Positions 1 to 7,682 of a stretch of DNA of 42,594 bases are shown piece after piece. Origin of the DNA: CAYHCE01 sp964355015 (GTDB lineage Bacteria; Cyanobacteriota; Cyanobacteriia; PCC-6307; Cyanobiaceae); the NCBI GenBank assembly GCA_964355015.1, contig CAYHCE010000024.1, forward strand, positions 1 to 42,594. The letters are read 5' to 3'. Below the pieces are notes generated by a model. The model saw only the letters and a program-made list of their open reading frames with translations, made no database searches and was not told where the DNA came from. Every line of letters starts with the position of its first letter. The first letter of the stretch is position 1. The position numbers and the translations under genes were made by a program.

Positions 1-95
1 TTCCCCGGAGTTATCAGTGAGGCACCGCCTACGTTTCTCAGGAGGCCCTACATCGGCCGCCCGGCCGCGTTCTCCTCCTCAGCCTCTTTCGCACC

Positions 96-797
96 ATGAA
101 GATCGATCCCGAGCTGCGCCGCCGCACCCTGCGGGCGGCCGTGGGGCTGCTGGAAACCGCGAACGATCCCGAGCACGTCTTTCCCCATGCGGTCCCGCTG
201 CTGGATGCCCTCGTCAACTCGCCACTCGGCGAGCTGGGCCGGGCCCAGCTGCTGGAGGATCCCGGGCTGCGGACCCTGGCCGCCGATCAGTACTGGGGAG
301 CCTGGCCCTCGGCCGAGGCGTTCCGGGCGCTGCCGGCGGGCAGCCTCGGCCGGCTCTACCAGGCCCGCTTCGATCGGCTGGGGCTTCACGCCGTTCCCCC
401 GCCCGAGACCAGCCGCCTGAAGGGTCCCGGCGCCTACCTGCAGCAGCGGTTGCGCGCCACCCACGACCTCCATCACACCGTGCTGGCGATCCCGGTGGAC
501 GTGCCGGGGGAGGCGGCGGGTTCGGCCTACTACGCCTCCGCCCTGCGCCAGCCAGGTTCCGCCGCCATCCTCACGGCCTGGATCTTCCACACCCTCGCCG
601 AGCCGCAGCAGAACCCGGCCCTCTGGGACGGCGTTCGTTTCGGGCTGGAGGTGGCCCGCCGGCTCGGACCCCGCCTGCTGGCGCAGCGCTGGGAGGAGGG
701 CTGGGAGGAGCCGATCAGCCTGTGGCGTCAGCGGCTCGGTTTGACGGAGTTGCTGGCGGAGAGCCCCTTCCCCGAGGAGCTGGCCCTGCTGAGCTGA
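96..797 (+). CDS. Coq4-like (ubiquinone biosynthesis COQ4 family) protein
   Basis: This 233-residue protein carries H123-D124-x-x-H127-x11-E139, which is exactly the HDxxHx11E metal-binding signature of the COQ4 family. COQ4 proteins act in prenylquinone biosynthesis in eukaryotes and proteobacteria. Cyanobacteria make plastoquinone instead, so the substrate here is uncertain. There is no signal peptide and no membrane segment. ATG at 96 is the first plausible start; no convincing ribosome binding site precedes it. The gene stands alone, about 235 bases before the DUF47/PiT pair. Codons 149-203 are represented a second time as a detached fragment at 7678-7841. The family call is fairly sure because of the complete motif; the pathway role is inferred. 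Confidence 0.82.
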   Translation: MKIDPELRRRTLRAAVGLLETANDPEHVFPHAVPLLDALVNSPLGELGRAQLLEDPGLRTLAADQYWGAWPSAEAFRALPAGSLGRLYQARFDRLGLHAVPPPETSRLKGPGAYLQQRLRATHDLHHTVLAIPVDVPGEAAGSAYYASALRQPGSAAILTAWIFHTLAEPQQNPALWDGVRFGLEVARRLGPRLLAQRWEEGWEEPISLWRQRLGLTELLAESPFPEELALLS

Positions 798-1032
798 GCC
801 GGGGCGAACGGAAACCGCAGCGGCTCGATGGGCCGGAGGCCGGGCATGAGGGAGGGCGCTCTGCGCGCGCTGTTCGGGCCCTGCCGAGGGGTGGACTCGT
901 GGCTGAATGGAGCCACTCGCCGGCCGCCCGATCGGCAGACCAGGCAGCGGATGGGAAGCCTCAGGACGCGATCTCAAGGAGATCTGCCCCGGTTACCATG
1001 CTGAGACGGGTGCGAGAGCGAGCGGGAGGAAG

Positions 1033-1695
1033 GTGTCCAGCGAAACCCCGCCGGTCTTCGGAAAAACCAGATTCCTCGAAGGCCTGATCGATGAATTTCT
1101 CGACAAGATCTCGGAGGGCGTGATCGTCGTGGAGATGGGGATCAAGGCCTATCTCTCCACCGATGACGATCCACAGATCTGCCTGGAGAAACTGAATCAG
1201 ATCATCGAGATCAAACGGCGCTGCAGTGAACTGCGCCGCACGATCGTCACCATGCTCTACACCGAGATGCTGTTGCCCGATGCCCGCGGTGACGTGCTGC
1301 GGCTGCTCGGCAGCCTGTTTGAACTGCTCGACGAAATGGGTGACAACTACCAGGAGCTGATGATCGTGCAGCCGCGGGGGCTGCCGGAATTCGGCCAGGA
1401 TTTCGCCGATCTCACCAGCATGGCGATCCGCTGCGTGCAGGCCGTGGTTCTGGCGGCCCGCACCTTCTTCCGCACGCCGGCGGCGGTGCGCGACCACATC
1501 AACGAGGTGCGGGTGTTCGAAGATGAAACCGACAAACTCGCCTGGCGCATCAAGCGCAGGATCTTCGCCGCCGATCTCAGCTTCGAGCAGCGGACCCAGC
1601 TGCGCGAGGCCGCGGCCATGATCGATGCCCTGGCCGACAAGGCGGAGAACATCGGCGACGACCTCTCGATCTTCGCCATCAAACGCTCGCTCTGA
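1033..1695 (+). CDS. DUF47 / PhoU-like phosphate transport accessory protein
   Basis: A 220-residue, almost entirely helical acidic protein of the DUF47 family, which are PhoU-like regulators usually encoded directly before a PiT-type permease, as here. The helices carry regularly spaced acidic and E-x-x-D patterns typical of PhoU-type metal-binding bundles. GTG at 1033 is chosen as the start because GGAGG lies just upstream and the family-like sequence begins right after it; an in-frame ATG at 907 would add 42 residues unlike the family. The stop is 15 bases before the permease start, so the two are very probably co-transcribed. It probably gates or modulates the permease at the inner face of the membrane. 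Confidence 0.82.
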   Translation: MSSETPPVFGKTRFLEGLIDEFLDKISEGVIVVEMGIKAYLSTDDDPQICLEKLNQIIEIKRRCSELRRTIVTMLYTEMLLPDARGDVLRLLGSLFELLDEMGDNYQELMIVQPRGLPEFGQDFADLTSMAIRCVQAVVLAARTFFRTPAAVRDHINEVRVFEDETDKLAWRIKRRIFAADLSFEQRTQLREAAAMIDALADKAENIGDDLSIFAIKRSL

Positions 1696-1710
1696 GACGG
1701 AGCCTCCACC

Positions 1711-2859
1711 TTGTCCCTGATCGTCACGCTGATCTTTCTCTCCAGCGGCCTGTTCCTCGGCTGGTCGATGGGGGCCAACGACGCCTCCAATGCCTTCGGC
1801 ACCGCCGTGGCCACGCGGATGATCCGCTTCTCCACGGCCGCCTTCCTCTGCAGCGTGTTCGTGATCCTCGGCGCCGTCACCAGCGGCAGCGGTGCGGCTG
1901 AGGGCCTGGGCCAGCTGGGGGCGATCAACGCCCTGCCGGGGGCTTTCACCGCCGCCCTGGCCGCCGCGCTCACGGTGGCCTGGATGAGCCAGCTGGGCCT
2001 GCCCGCCTCCACCAGCCAGGCGGTGGTGGGCTCGATCATCGGCTGGAACCTGTTCAGCGGCTCCCCCACCGATCTGGGCACGCTGCGCCGGATCGTCTCC
2101 ACCTGGATGATCTCGCCGGTGCTGGGGGCACTCTTCGCGATGCTGCTCTACAAGTTGTTGGTGGAGTGGGTCCGCCTGACGCAGCCGCACCTGCTCTCGC
2201 TCGATCGCAACACCCGCAGCGGCCTGATCCTGGCGGGCATCTTCGGCTCCTATGCGATCGGTGCCAACGGCATCGGCAACGTGATGGGTTTCTTCGTGGA
2301 GGCCTCACCGTTTCGCGATCTGAGCCTGGGGCGCTTCAGCGTCTCGTCGGTGGAGCAGCTGTTCCTGATCGGTGGGATCGCCGTGGCCGTGGGGGTCTAC
2401 ACCTATTCCCGCCGCGTGATGATGACCGTGGGCGACGGCCTGCTGACCCTCTCGCCGCTGGGCGCCTTCGTGGTGGTGGTGTCCCATTCGCTGGTGCTGT
2501 TCATCTTCTCCTCCACGGCCCTCGAGAGCCTGCTGGCGAGCTGGGGCCTGCCCACGATTCCGCTGCTGCCCGTCTCGGGATCCCAGGCGGTGATCGGCTC
2601 GGTGCTGGGCATCGGGCTGCTGCAGGGCCTCAAGGGGGTGCGCCAGATCAGGTGGGGGGTGCTGGGGGGCATCGCCTCCGGCTGGGTCACCACGCCCCTG
2701 ATCGCGGCGGTGATCGGCTTCGTGCTGCTGTTCGTGGTGCAGAACGTCTTCGGCCAGGAGGTGTATCGCACCGTGGCCCGACCACTGACGCCTGCGGCGA
2801 TCGAGCGCGCGGGCGGGGCAGGGCTGCTGCCGCTGCCCGTGTTGCCCCAGGGCCTCTGA
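1711..2859 (+). CDS. PiT-family inorganic anion (phosphate/sulfate) permease
   Basis: A 382-residue integral membrane protein with about ten hydrophobic segments. The first half holds the PiT signature GANDASNAFGTAV near residues 21-33; the second half holds the paired repeat as GANGIGNVMG near residues 183-192. The usual second signature is GANDxANAxG, so its aspartate is replaced by glycine here. PiT proteins are cation-coupled phosphate carriers, and some relatives such as CysP move sulfate. Pairing with DUF47 favours phosphate. The start is TTG at 1711, with no in-frame ATG nearby. The substrate is inferred. Confidence 0.85.
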   Translation: MSLIVTLIFLSSGLFLGWSMGANDASNAFGTAVATRMIRFSTAAFLCSVFVILGAVTSGSGAAEGLGQLGAINALPGAFTAALAAALTVAWMSQLGLPASTSQAVVGSIIGWNLFSGSPTDLGTLRRIVSTWMISPVLGALFAMLLYKLLVEWVRLTQPHLLSLDRNTRSGLILAGIFGSYAIGANGIGNVMGFFVEASPFRDLSLGRFSVSSVEQLFLIGGIAVAVGVYTYSRRVMMTVGDGLLTLSPLGAFVVVVSHSLVLFIFSSTALESLLASWGLPTIPLLPVSGSQAVIGSVLGIGLLQGLKGVRQIRWGVLGGIASGWVTTPLIAAVIGFVLLFVVQNVFGQEVYRTVARPLTPAAIERAGGAGLLPLPVLPQGL

Positions 2860-2868
2860 GCGCACGCA

Positions 2869-3363
2869 ATGGCAGCCCCTCCCACGGAATCCGATCCCCA
2901 GGCGCTTCAGGCGGCGCTGTTTCACTTCGCCATCACCGAGCTCGTGCGTCAGCACCGCGCCAGTTTCCCGCCGCTGTGGACCAGCGAGAGCTGGGCGAAG
3001 CTGCTGATCTGGCTGGCACTGAACTGCGGCTGCAGCGGCGACGACGACGGCCTGCGGCGGTTCGCGGCGGCGCTGGGGCCGGCGCTGGCGCGCACGCTGC
3101 GGCAGACCTTCTTCGAGCGCACGCTGGAGGATCTGGAGCTGCGCCTGCTGGCCGACCCGGCCGAGCCGGAGGTGGTGGTGCTGCCGCTGCACCCCTCGCT
3201 ACCCCTGCCGCCCGAGCGGGTGGCCGAGGCCCTGGCCCAGGTGGGCCTGGGCGAGCGGGTGGTGGGCGATCGCGCCGACTGGCGGCAGCTGGAGGGGATG
3301 GTGGCCGTGCCCTGGGCCACCAGTGCCAGCGCCAACAGCAGCAGCAGCGCGTCTGAACCCTGA
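2869..3363 (+). CDS. hypothetical protein
   Basis: A 164-residue soluble protein not recognised as a named family. It starts 9 bases after the permease stop, so it may belong to the same transcript. Residues 10-110 look helical and include FHFAITELVRQ and a short GCSGDD turn; residues 110-150 look alpha/beta with repeated valine-glutamate patterns. The last 15 residues are serine/alanine-rich low complexity. Codon use is GC-rich, like the neighbouring genes. It may be a lineage-specific cyanobacterial protein. No function is proposed. Confidence 0.6.
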   Translation: MAAPPTESDPQALQAALFHFAITELVRQHRASFPPLWTSESWAKLLIWLALNCGCSGDDDGLRRFAAALGPALARTLRQTFFERTLEDLELRLLADPAEPEVVVLPLHPSLPLPPERVAEALAQVGLGERVVGDRADWRQLEGMVAVPWATSASANSSSSASEP

Positions 3364-3370
3364 TGAACAG

Positions 3371-3580
3371 ATGCTGTTCGTGCTGCCGATCTTCAACCTG
3401 CAGCGCTATGGCCCCGGCGAAGCCTTCCACGCCTGGCACTGCGACTGGACCACCAGCGAGGAGGCCACCGAGCTGATCCACCGCGGCAGGGTGAGCCACC
3501 AGCACGCCAAGACGATCGCCACCGGCTGGATCATCGCGGGCCGCCTCGACGACTATGTGACGCGGTTGGCGATGGGGTGA
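3371..3580 (+). CDS. small hypothetical protein
   Basis: A 69-residue protein if started at ATG 3371, or 85 residues if started at GTG 3323 inside the previous gene. The sequence from MLFVLPIFNLQRYGPGEAF onwards looks constrained: it has a beta-like start, a WHCDW motif and a final helix. The residues before that ATG are low-complexity alanine and look untranslated, so the shorter form is preferred. No ribosome binding site is visible; translation may be coupled to the previous gene, whose stop is 8 bases upstream. The family is not recognised. Confidence 0.5.
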   Translation: MLFVLPIFNLQRYGPGEAFHAWHCDWTTSEEATELIHRGRVSHQHAKTIATGWIIAGRLDDYVTRLAMG

Positions 3581-3608
3581 ACGCCGATCTCGACGGGATG
3601 TTCAGTGG

Positions 3609-3789
3609 ATGGAGCCGTTGGGTCGATTGCTGCTTGACACCCAGCGGCTGGTCTGGTGGGCCGTCGAACCGCAACGGCTGCTCAGGGCGCTCAGGCAGGG
3701 TCCGCTGCGAAGGGCTCATCTTGCTCAGCGCCGAACGCACGCCCTTGGTCGATGGCCATGAGCGTGCGTCTCGCTATGCTTGGAGATAG
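3609..3789 (+). pseudogene. PIN-domain (VapC-like) toxin remnant, interior deleted
   Basis: Starting at ATG 3609 the frame reads a PIN-toxin N-terminus, LLLDTQRLVWWAVEPQRL, including the first catalytic aspartate. Near 3690-3702 this breaks off, and the rest, in another frame, is the last 29 codons of a PIN C-terminus (ARCEGLILLSAER... to TAG at 3787). The middle of the gene, including the DPF-type motif, is missing. The C-terminal part is identical to the tail of the remnant at 5641-5832. No antitoxin gene is seen. It converges on the ferredoxin gene with a 17-base gap. Inactive as a toxin on this evidence. Confidence 0.6.
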
Positions 3790-3806
3790 ATCCCTTGGAC
3801 CACCGC

Positions 3807-4097
3807 TCAGAAGATCCGCACCGAGATCGGTCCGTGCACGCTGCACTGGCAGGCCAGGCGGGCCTGGGGATCGCCATCGGCCAGAACGTCAAGCAGGATC
3901 GCTTCGCTCTCTGTTATCGGGGAGAGATGGTCTCCGCCGGCGGTGATCCTCACCAGGCAGGTGCCGCAGGAGGCCGAGCGGCAGCCCATCAGCACGGGGG
4001 TGTTGAATTCATCGCAGATTTCCATGAAGGGGCGACCGGCACTGCTGGTGACTACCAAGCCGGTGTCTTCGAAGCTGATGGTGATTACTTCCACCAC
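3807..4097 (-). CDS. plant-type [2Fe-2S] ferredoxin, copy 1
   Basis: A 96-residue ferredoxin with C39-x4-C44-x2-C47 and a fourth cysteine in LACQC (C83 or C85), the plant/oxygenase-type [2Fe-2S] pattern. It starts at GTG 4097, 24 bases downstream of the oxygenase gene stop on the same strand, so the two form a two-gene operon. The likely job is electron delivery to that diiron enzyme; this is inferred from position and family. The 79 of 96 residues shared with copy 2 include all cluster cysteines and the whole last third. No reductase is encoded in the window, so it would have to draw electrons from the general ferredoxin or NADPH pool. Confidence 0.88.
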   Translation of the reverse strand: MVEVITISFEDTGLVVTSSAGRPFMEICDEFNTPVLMGCRSASCGTCLVRITAGGDHLSPITESEAILLDVLADGDPQARLACQCSVHGPISVRIF

Positions 4098-4121
4098 GGC
4101 GATGGAATCATGGCGTCGAGT

Positions 4122-5447
4122 TCAGGCAAGGGCAAACACTTCGTTGAGATTCTCCAAGGCTAGGATATCCTTATAGCGCTGCAACAGATTACCGAGGTTG
4201 GCGGCATCATACTCGAAGCTCATCTCTTGCCTTGCTCTCTCAAATTGCTGGGCGATGTAGCGCCAGCGCTTCTGTGTCAGCAGGCCGGGGCCGAACGGGG
4301 GCAAAACATAATTCCATTCCATCTGCTGCCAGGACGCGAAGAGTTCATCGATACTCACCTGCTTGTCGGCAAACTCCGGATGGCAGAGGGCCATCTGCAG
4401 CGTTTGCCGACCGAGACTTATCACCGTGCACATATCGCCTTGCCTGGACAGCTCCAGCATTTCCGGAAAATGTAGCAAGGTGCCTTTGATGTAATCCTCC
4501 ATGGCCATCCGCACCATTTCGCGGATGAATGTCTGCGCTTCTGGGCTGGCCGCATGATAGAGGGCCAGGCCGATGTCGAATGAGGTAGTGTAGTGGCGAG
4601 CCTCATCGTGGAGGTGCCCCTGATTGATCTTGTAGGCCAGTGGCTCGTAGTTGAACTCATCTGGATTCTCAAACAGGTAAGCTTCTGCCTGCTTAAGTTC
4701 CACGTTGGATACGAAGCGGATAAGCAGCCAGAGCCCACCGAGCCCCAGGGTCTGAACCTCTGAAGGACTGAGCAACTTGGGTGCCTCCCCCATCAGGAAA
4801 TGCAAGGCGCGGTAGCGGTAGCCACGACCTCTCTGCTTCATCTCCTCCAGAAGTATCTGTAGACCTGCTGGTTTGCGGACAAGATCGAGAATATGGCTAT
4901 ATTCCTCAGTGAGGTTGAATTGGGTGTTGATCGCATCCTCGTCTTCCTGGGGAATGAAGCCCACCTTGCCACGGAAAAAACCAGGGGCGTCAAAGGGTTC
5001 TTTTGAACCCGTTTCCCGGCAGACCATGCTGTAGACGGTGCGAAAGGTCCAGATATGGTCCATCTCCTCGCTAGTTTCCTGATGGAGGATCATGTATTCA
5101 TCGGAGTAGGGCTCAAATGATTTCTCCGCAGCCGCCATGTTCGAAACCAGTGTCTGCGATTCACTGTTCGCCACTAGCTTATAGAAATTCACGAAATAGC
5201 ATGCTGTGAGAATCGCAGTCTGGCGTGGGCTCAGCGACTTCAGGTAGGCACAGCGCCCCAAAGGCAAGGGCATGATGTATGGGTTCGCATATAGAGCTTC
5301 GCCTACGATTCCCTGAGTATTCAGCGCAATCCCCAGAAACTTCAGCTCCAGCGGTTCTGCATGAGCTTTCTCGAAGAGGCGGTTCTGAATCGCGGTCAGC
5401 TTGGAGTCGAGTGGAACGTATACCTTCGGGCTCGCGGTAGCTGTCAT
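4122..5447 (-). CDS. AurF-like ferritin-fold diiron oxygenase, copy 1
   Basis: This 441-residue protein has the metal-ligand layout of AurF-type diiron N-oxygenases: a glutamate near 96, E128-x-x-H131, a glutamate near 250, H278, and E282-x-x-H285 within HLHDEARHYTTSF. The extra histidine seven residues before the last one matches the seventh ligand of AurF. The protein is about 100 residues longer than AurF, mainly between the two ligand pairs. Known family members oxidise aryl amines to nitroso or nitro groups; the substrate here is unknown. The start is taken as ATG 5447 because copy 2 aligns there; upstream TTG codons are alternatives. It precedes a ferredoxin gene. Codon use is more AT-rich than in flanking genes, suggesting transfer. 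Confidence 0.72.
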   Translation of the reverse strand: MTATASPKVYVPLDSKLTAIQNRLFEKAHAEPLELKFLGIALNTQGIVGEALYANPYIMPLPLGRCAYLKSLSPRQTAILTACYFVNFYKLVANSESQTLVSNMAAAEKSFEPYSDEYMILHQETSEEMDHIWTFRTVYSMVCRETGSKEPFDAPGFFRGKVGFIPQEDEDAINTQFNLTEEYSHILDLVRKPAGLQILLEEMKQRGRGYRYRALHFLMGEAPKLLSPSEVQTLGLGGLWLLIRFVSNVELKQAEAYLFENPDEFNYEPLAYKINQGHLHDEARHYTTSFDIGLALYHAASPEAQTFIREMVRMAMEDYIKGTLLHFPEMLELSRQGDMCTVISLGRQTLQMALCHPEFADKQVSIDELFASWQQMEWNYVLPPFGPGLLTQKRWRYIAQQFERARQEMSFEYDAANLGNLLQRYKDILALENLNEVFALA

Positions 5448-5637
5448 GACCAAAAATTTTGCGCTTCCTCTACAGTAGCAAGGATTCCAGCTGCGGCGCT
5501 TAATATTTGTTAAGCCGGACAGCTGGATCGACTGAGCGGCACATTCTTGTCACGAGACACATCTCTTTTAGACTTAGACTGCGACGGAGCCTTTCAATCG
5601 ATGGGCCCCATCGCCATCTAGCCCCCTACGCCGTGCG
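5448..5637 (-). promoter_or_regulatory. conserved upstream region of oxygenase copy 1
   Basis: Read on the minus strand this is the leader and promoter region of the oxygenase-ferredoxin operon. Blocks shared with the region upstream of copy 2 include TAGCAAGGATTCCA, AATATTTGTTAAGCC, CACATTCTTG and GACACATCTCT (plus-strand spelling), separated by diverged stretches. Block-wise conservation suggests promoter or operator elements. I could not fix a convincing -35/-10 pair or a Shine-Dalgarno sequence. The alternative is simple common descent of the duplication. Confidence 0.4.
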
Positions 5638-5640
5638 CTG

Positions 5641-5832
5641 AAGATCGATATCGAGCCAACGATCACTGCTGCCCATGGGCTGGCCCTGCAGCAGCTGGGC
5701 TGGGTGCACCGCGACCCGTTTGGCCAGCTGGTGGTGGCCCAGGCCCGCTGCGAAGGGCTCATCTTGCTCAGCGCCGAACGCACGCCCTTGGTCGATGGCC
5801 ATGAGCGTGCGTCTCGCTATGCTTGGAGATAG
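5641..5832 (+). pseudogene. PIN-domain (VapC-like) toxin C-terminal fragment
   Basis: In frame from 5641 to TAG at 5830 the sequence reads as the C-terminal half of a VapC-type PIN protein, with HRDPFGQLVVAQA, EGLILLSAER and a final tryptophan. Family members usually read DPFDRLLIAQA, so one usually conserved residue is altered. There is no start codon or N-terminal half; the fragment begins exactly where duplication unit A ends. Its last 29 codons lie in unit B and match the remnant at 3702-3789. It ends 17 bases before the convergent ferredoxin stop. The ancestral locus probably had a full PIN gene facing the ferredoxin gene. Confidence 0.62.
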
Positions 5833-5849
5833 ATCCCTTGGACCACCGC

Positions 5850-6140
5850 TCAGAAGATCCGCACCGAGATCGGTCCGTGCACGCTGCACTGGCAGGCTAG
5901 GCGAGCCTGAGGATCGCCATCGGCCAGAACGTCAAGCAGGATCGCTTCACTCTGCGTGACCGGGGAGAGATTCTCACCGCCGGAGGTGATCCGCACCAGG
6001 CAGGTGCCGCAGGAGGCGGAGCGGCAGCCCATCAGTACGGGCGTATTGAATTCATCGCAGATGTCGATGAAGGAGCGACCTGCCGCTGTGGTCACCAGCA
6101 GACCGCTGTCTTCGAAGGAGAGGGAGATGAGTGGCGTCAT
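5850..6140 (-). CDS. plant-type [2Fe-2S] ferredoxin, copy 2
   Basis: A 96-residue paralogue of the ferredoxin at 3807-4097, with the same C39-x4-C44-x2-C47 motif and LACQC. It starts at ATG 6140, 25 bases after the stop of oxygenase copy 2. Seventeen residues differ from copy 1, all within the first 63; the last 33 residues are identical. The role inferred is electron transfer to the adjacent AurF-like enzyme. Both copies have intact cluster ligands, so both are probably functional. Confidence 0.88.
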   Translation of the reverse strand: MTPLISLSFEDSGLLVTTAAGRSFIDICDEFNTPVLMGCRSASCGTCLVRITSGGENLSPVTQSEAILLDVLADGDPQARLACQCSVHGPISVRIF

Positions 6141-6165
6141 GGCGATGCAGTGTTCACAATCGAGT

Positions 6166-7491
6166 TCAGGCGAGGGTGAACACCTCGTTAAGGTCCTCGA
6201 GAGCGAGAATGTCCTGATAGCGCTGCAACAGATTGCCGAGGTTGGCTGCGTCATAGTCGAAGCCCATCTCCTGCCTGATACGCTCAAATTGCTGGGCGAT
6301 GTAGCTCCAACGCTTCTGCGTGAGCAGGCCGCCGCCGAAAGGAGGCAGCACATAGCGCCATTCCATTTCCTCCCAGGACGTGAATAGGTCATCGATGTTC
6401 ACCTGCTTATCGGCGAACTCCGGATGGCACAGGGCCATCTCCAGGGTTTGGCGGCCGAGCACGAGCACAGTGCACACATCGCCCTTCCTGTTCAGTTCCA
6501 GCATTTCTGGAAAGTGGAGGAAGCTCCCTTTGATGTAATCCTCCATGGCCATTCGCACCATTTCGCGGATGAACACCTGCGCCTCGGGGCTGGCTGCTTT
6601 ATAGAGCGCCAAGCCAATGTCGAACGAGGTGGTGTAGTGGCGGGCCTCATCGTGGAGGTGTCCCTGGTTGATCTTGTAGGCAAGAGGTTCATAGTTGAAC
6701 TTTTCAGGATACTCAAACATGTAAGACTCTGCCTGCTTGAGATCCACGTTGCCCACGAAGCGGATCAGCAGCCAGAGGCCACCGAGACCCAATGCCTGAA
6801 CTTCTGAAGCACTGAGCTGCCTGGGCGCATCCCCCATCAAGAAGTGCAGGATGCGGTAGCGATAGCCACGATCCTTCGTCTTCATTTCTGCCAGCAACTT
6901 CTGGAGGCCACCGGGCTCAAGCAGAAGGGAAAGTACATGTTCGAATTCGTCTGTCATATTGAATTCGATATCCATCGCCTCGAAATCGGCCTTAGGCATG
7001 AATCCAATCATGCCGCGGAAGAAGCCGGGTGCCTCTAACGGTGCCACGGAGGTTGTTTCCCGACAGACCATCTCGTAAACGGTGCGGAATGTCCATATGT
7101 GATCCATCTCCTCATTTGTTTCCTGATGAAGAATCATGTATTCATCGGAAAAGGGCTCAAAGGACTTTTCGGCACTCGCCATATTGGAAATCAACGTCTG
7201 AGATTCACTGTTTACGATCAGTTTGTAGAAGTTGGCAAAATAGCAGGCAGTCAGGATTGCGATCTGGCGCGGGCTCAGTGACTTGAGATACTCACACCTC
7301 TGCATCGGCATCGGCATGATATGGGGGTTTGCGAATAGTGCGTCGCCAACGATTCCCTGATTGCTCAGAGCTATAGCCAGGAATTTCAATTCCATCGGCT
7401 CTGAGTGAGCCTGTTCGAACAGGCGGTTCTGGACTGCAGTCAACTTGATGTCGAGTGGAACGGATACTTTCGGGCTCGCGGTAGCTGTCAT
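6166..7491 (-). CDS. AurF-like ferritin-fold diiron oxygenase, copy 2
   Basis: A 441-residue paralogue of the protein at 4122-5447, about four fifths identical by eye with no gaps. All putative iron ligands are kept: E96, E128-x-x-H131, E250, H278 and E282-x-x-H285. Differences cluster in residues 145-215, between the two ligand pairs, and may reflect substrate specificity. ATG 7491 is chosen as start; two in-frame TTG codons lie just upstream. No Shine-Dalgarno sequence is visible. It is followed on the same strand by its own ferredoxin gene. Keeping two intact cassettes suggests dosage or diverged substrates. Enzymatic function is inferred from family motifs only. Confidence 0.72.
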   Translation of the reverse strand: MTATASPKVSVPLDIKLTAVQNRLFEQAHSEPMELKFLAIALSNQGIVGDALFANPHIMPMPMQRCEYLKSLSPRQIAILTACYFANFYKLIVNSESQTLISNMASAEKSFEPFSDEYMILHQETNEEMDHIWTFRTVYEMVCRETTSVAPLEAPGFFRGMIGFMPKADFEAMDIEFNMTDEFEHVLSLLLEPGGLQKLLAEMKTKDRGYRYRILHFLMGDAPRQLSASEVQALGLGGLWLLIRFVGNVDLKQAESYMFEYPEKFNYEPLAYKINQGHLHDEARHYTTSFDIGLALYKAASPEAQVFIREMVRMAMEDYIKGSFLHFPEMLELNRKGDVCTVLVLGRQTLEMALCHPEFADKQVNIDDLFTSWEEMEWRYVLPPFGGGLLTQKRWSYIAQQFERIRQEMGFDYDAANLGNLLQRYQDILALEDLNEVFTLA

Positions 7492-7682
7492 GACCAACAA
7501 TCTTGCGGTGTCCGGAGAATAGCAAGGATTCCAGTCGCGGAGCCCAAATATTTGTTAAGCCAGGCGACTGGATCAGCGAAACGACACATTCTTGCTATGG
7601 GACACATCTCTATTAGACCTAGATTGCGACTGAACCTTTTCCATCGATGGGCCCACATCCCCATCTCGCCCCTGTAAGCCCT
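7492..7682 (-). promoter_or_regulatory. conserved upstream region of oxygenase copy 2
   Basis: This is the counterpart of 5448-5637. The blocks TAGCAAGGATTCCA, AATATTTGTTAAGCC, CACATTCTTG and GACACATCTCT recur at matching spacing. On the minus strand CTTGCTATTCT could supply a -10-like TATTCT, but the matching position in copy 1 reads TACTGT, so this is weak. It is flanked on the right by the coq4 fragment and then the divergent sulfatase gene. Confidence 0.4.

Larger units (their letters stand above)
3702..5637. repeat. tandem duplication unit A (PIN tail, ferredoxin, AurF-like gene, upstream region)
   Basis: This block of about 1.94 kb reappears in the same order and orientation at 5745-7682. 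The first 153 bases (3702-3854 against 5745-5897) are identical by eye. The protein-coding parts are about four fifths identical at protein level, and the non-coding region upstream of the oxygenase gene is conserved in blocks. Both units have equal gene lengths (441 and 96 residues) and no indels in the coding parts. No insertion-sequence ends or flanking target duplication were recognised. Confidence 0.9.
5745..7682. repeat. tandem duplication unit B (PIN tail, ferredoxin, AurF-like gene, upstream region)
   Basis: This is the second copy of the block at 3702-5637. Its right end runs directly into a 164-bp piece of the coq4 gene, whereas unit A's right end runs into the PIN fragment. The two units therefore have different right-hand neighbours, which suggests more than one rearrangement. 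Confidence 0.9.

Noticed and set aside
17..1087. 356-codon open frame across the coq4-like gene on the same strand
   Set aside because: Arginine/proline/glycine text in the wrong frame; the Coq4-like frame carries the full HDxxHx11E motif.
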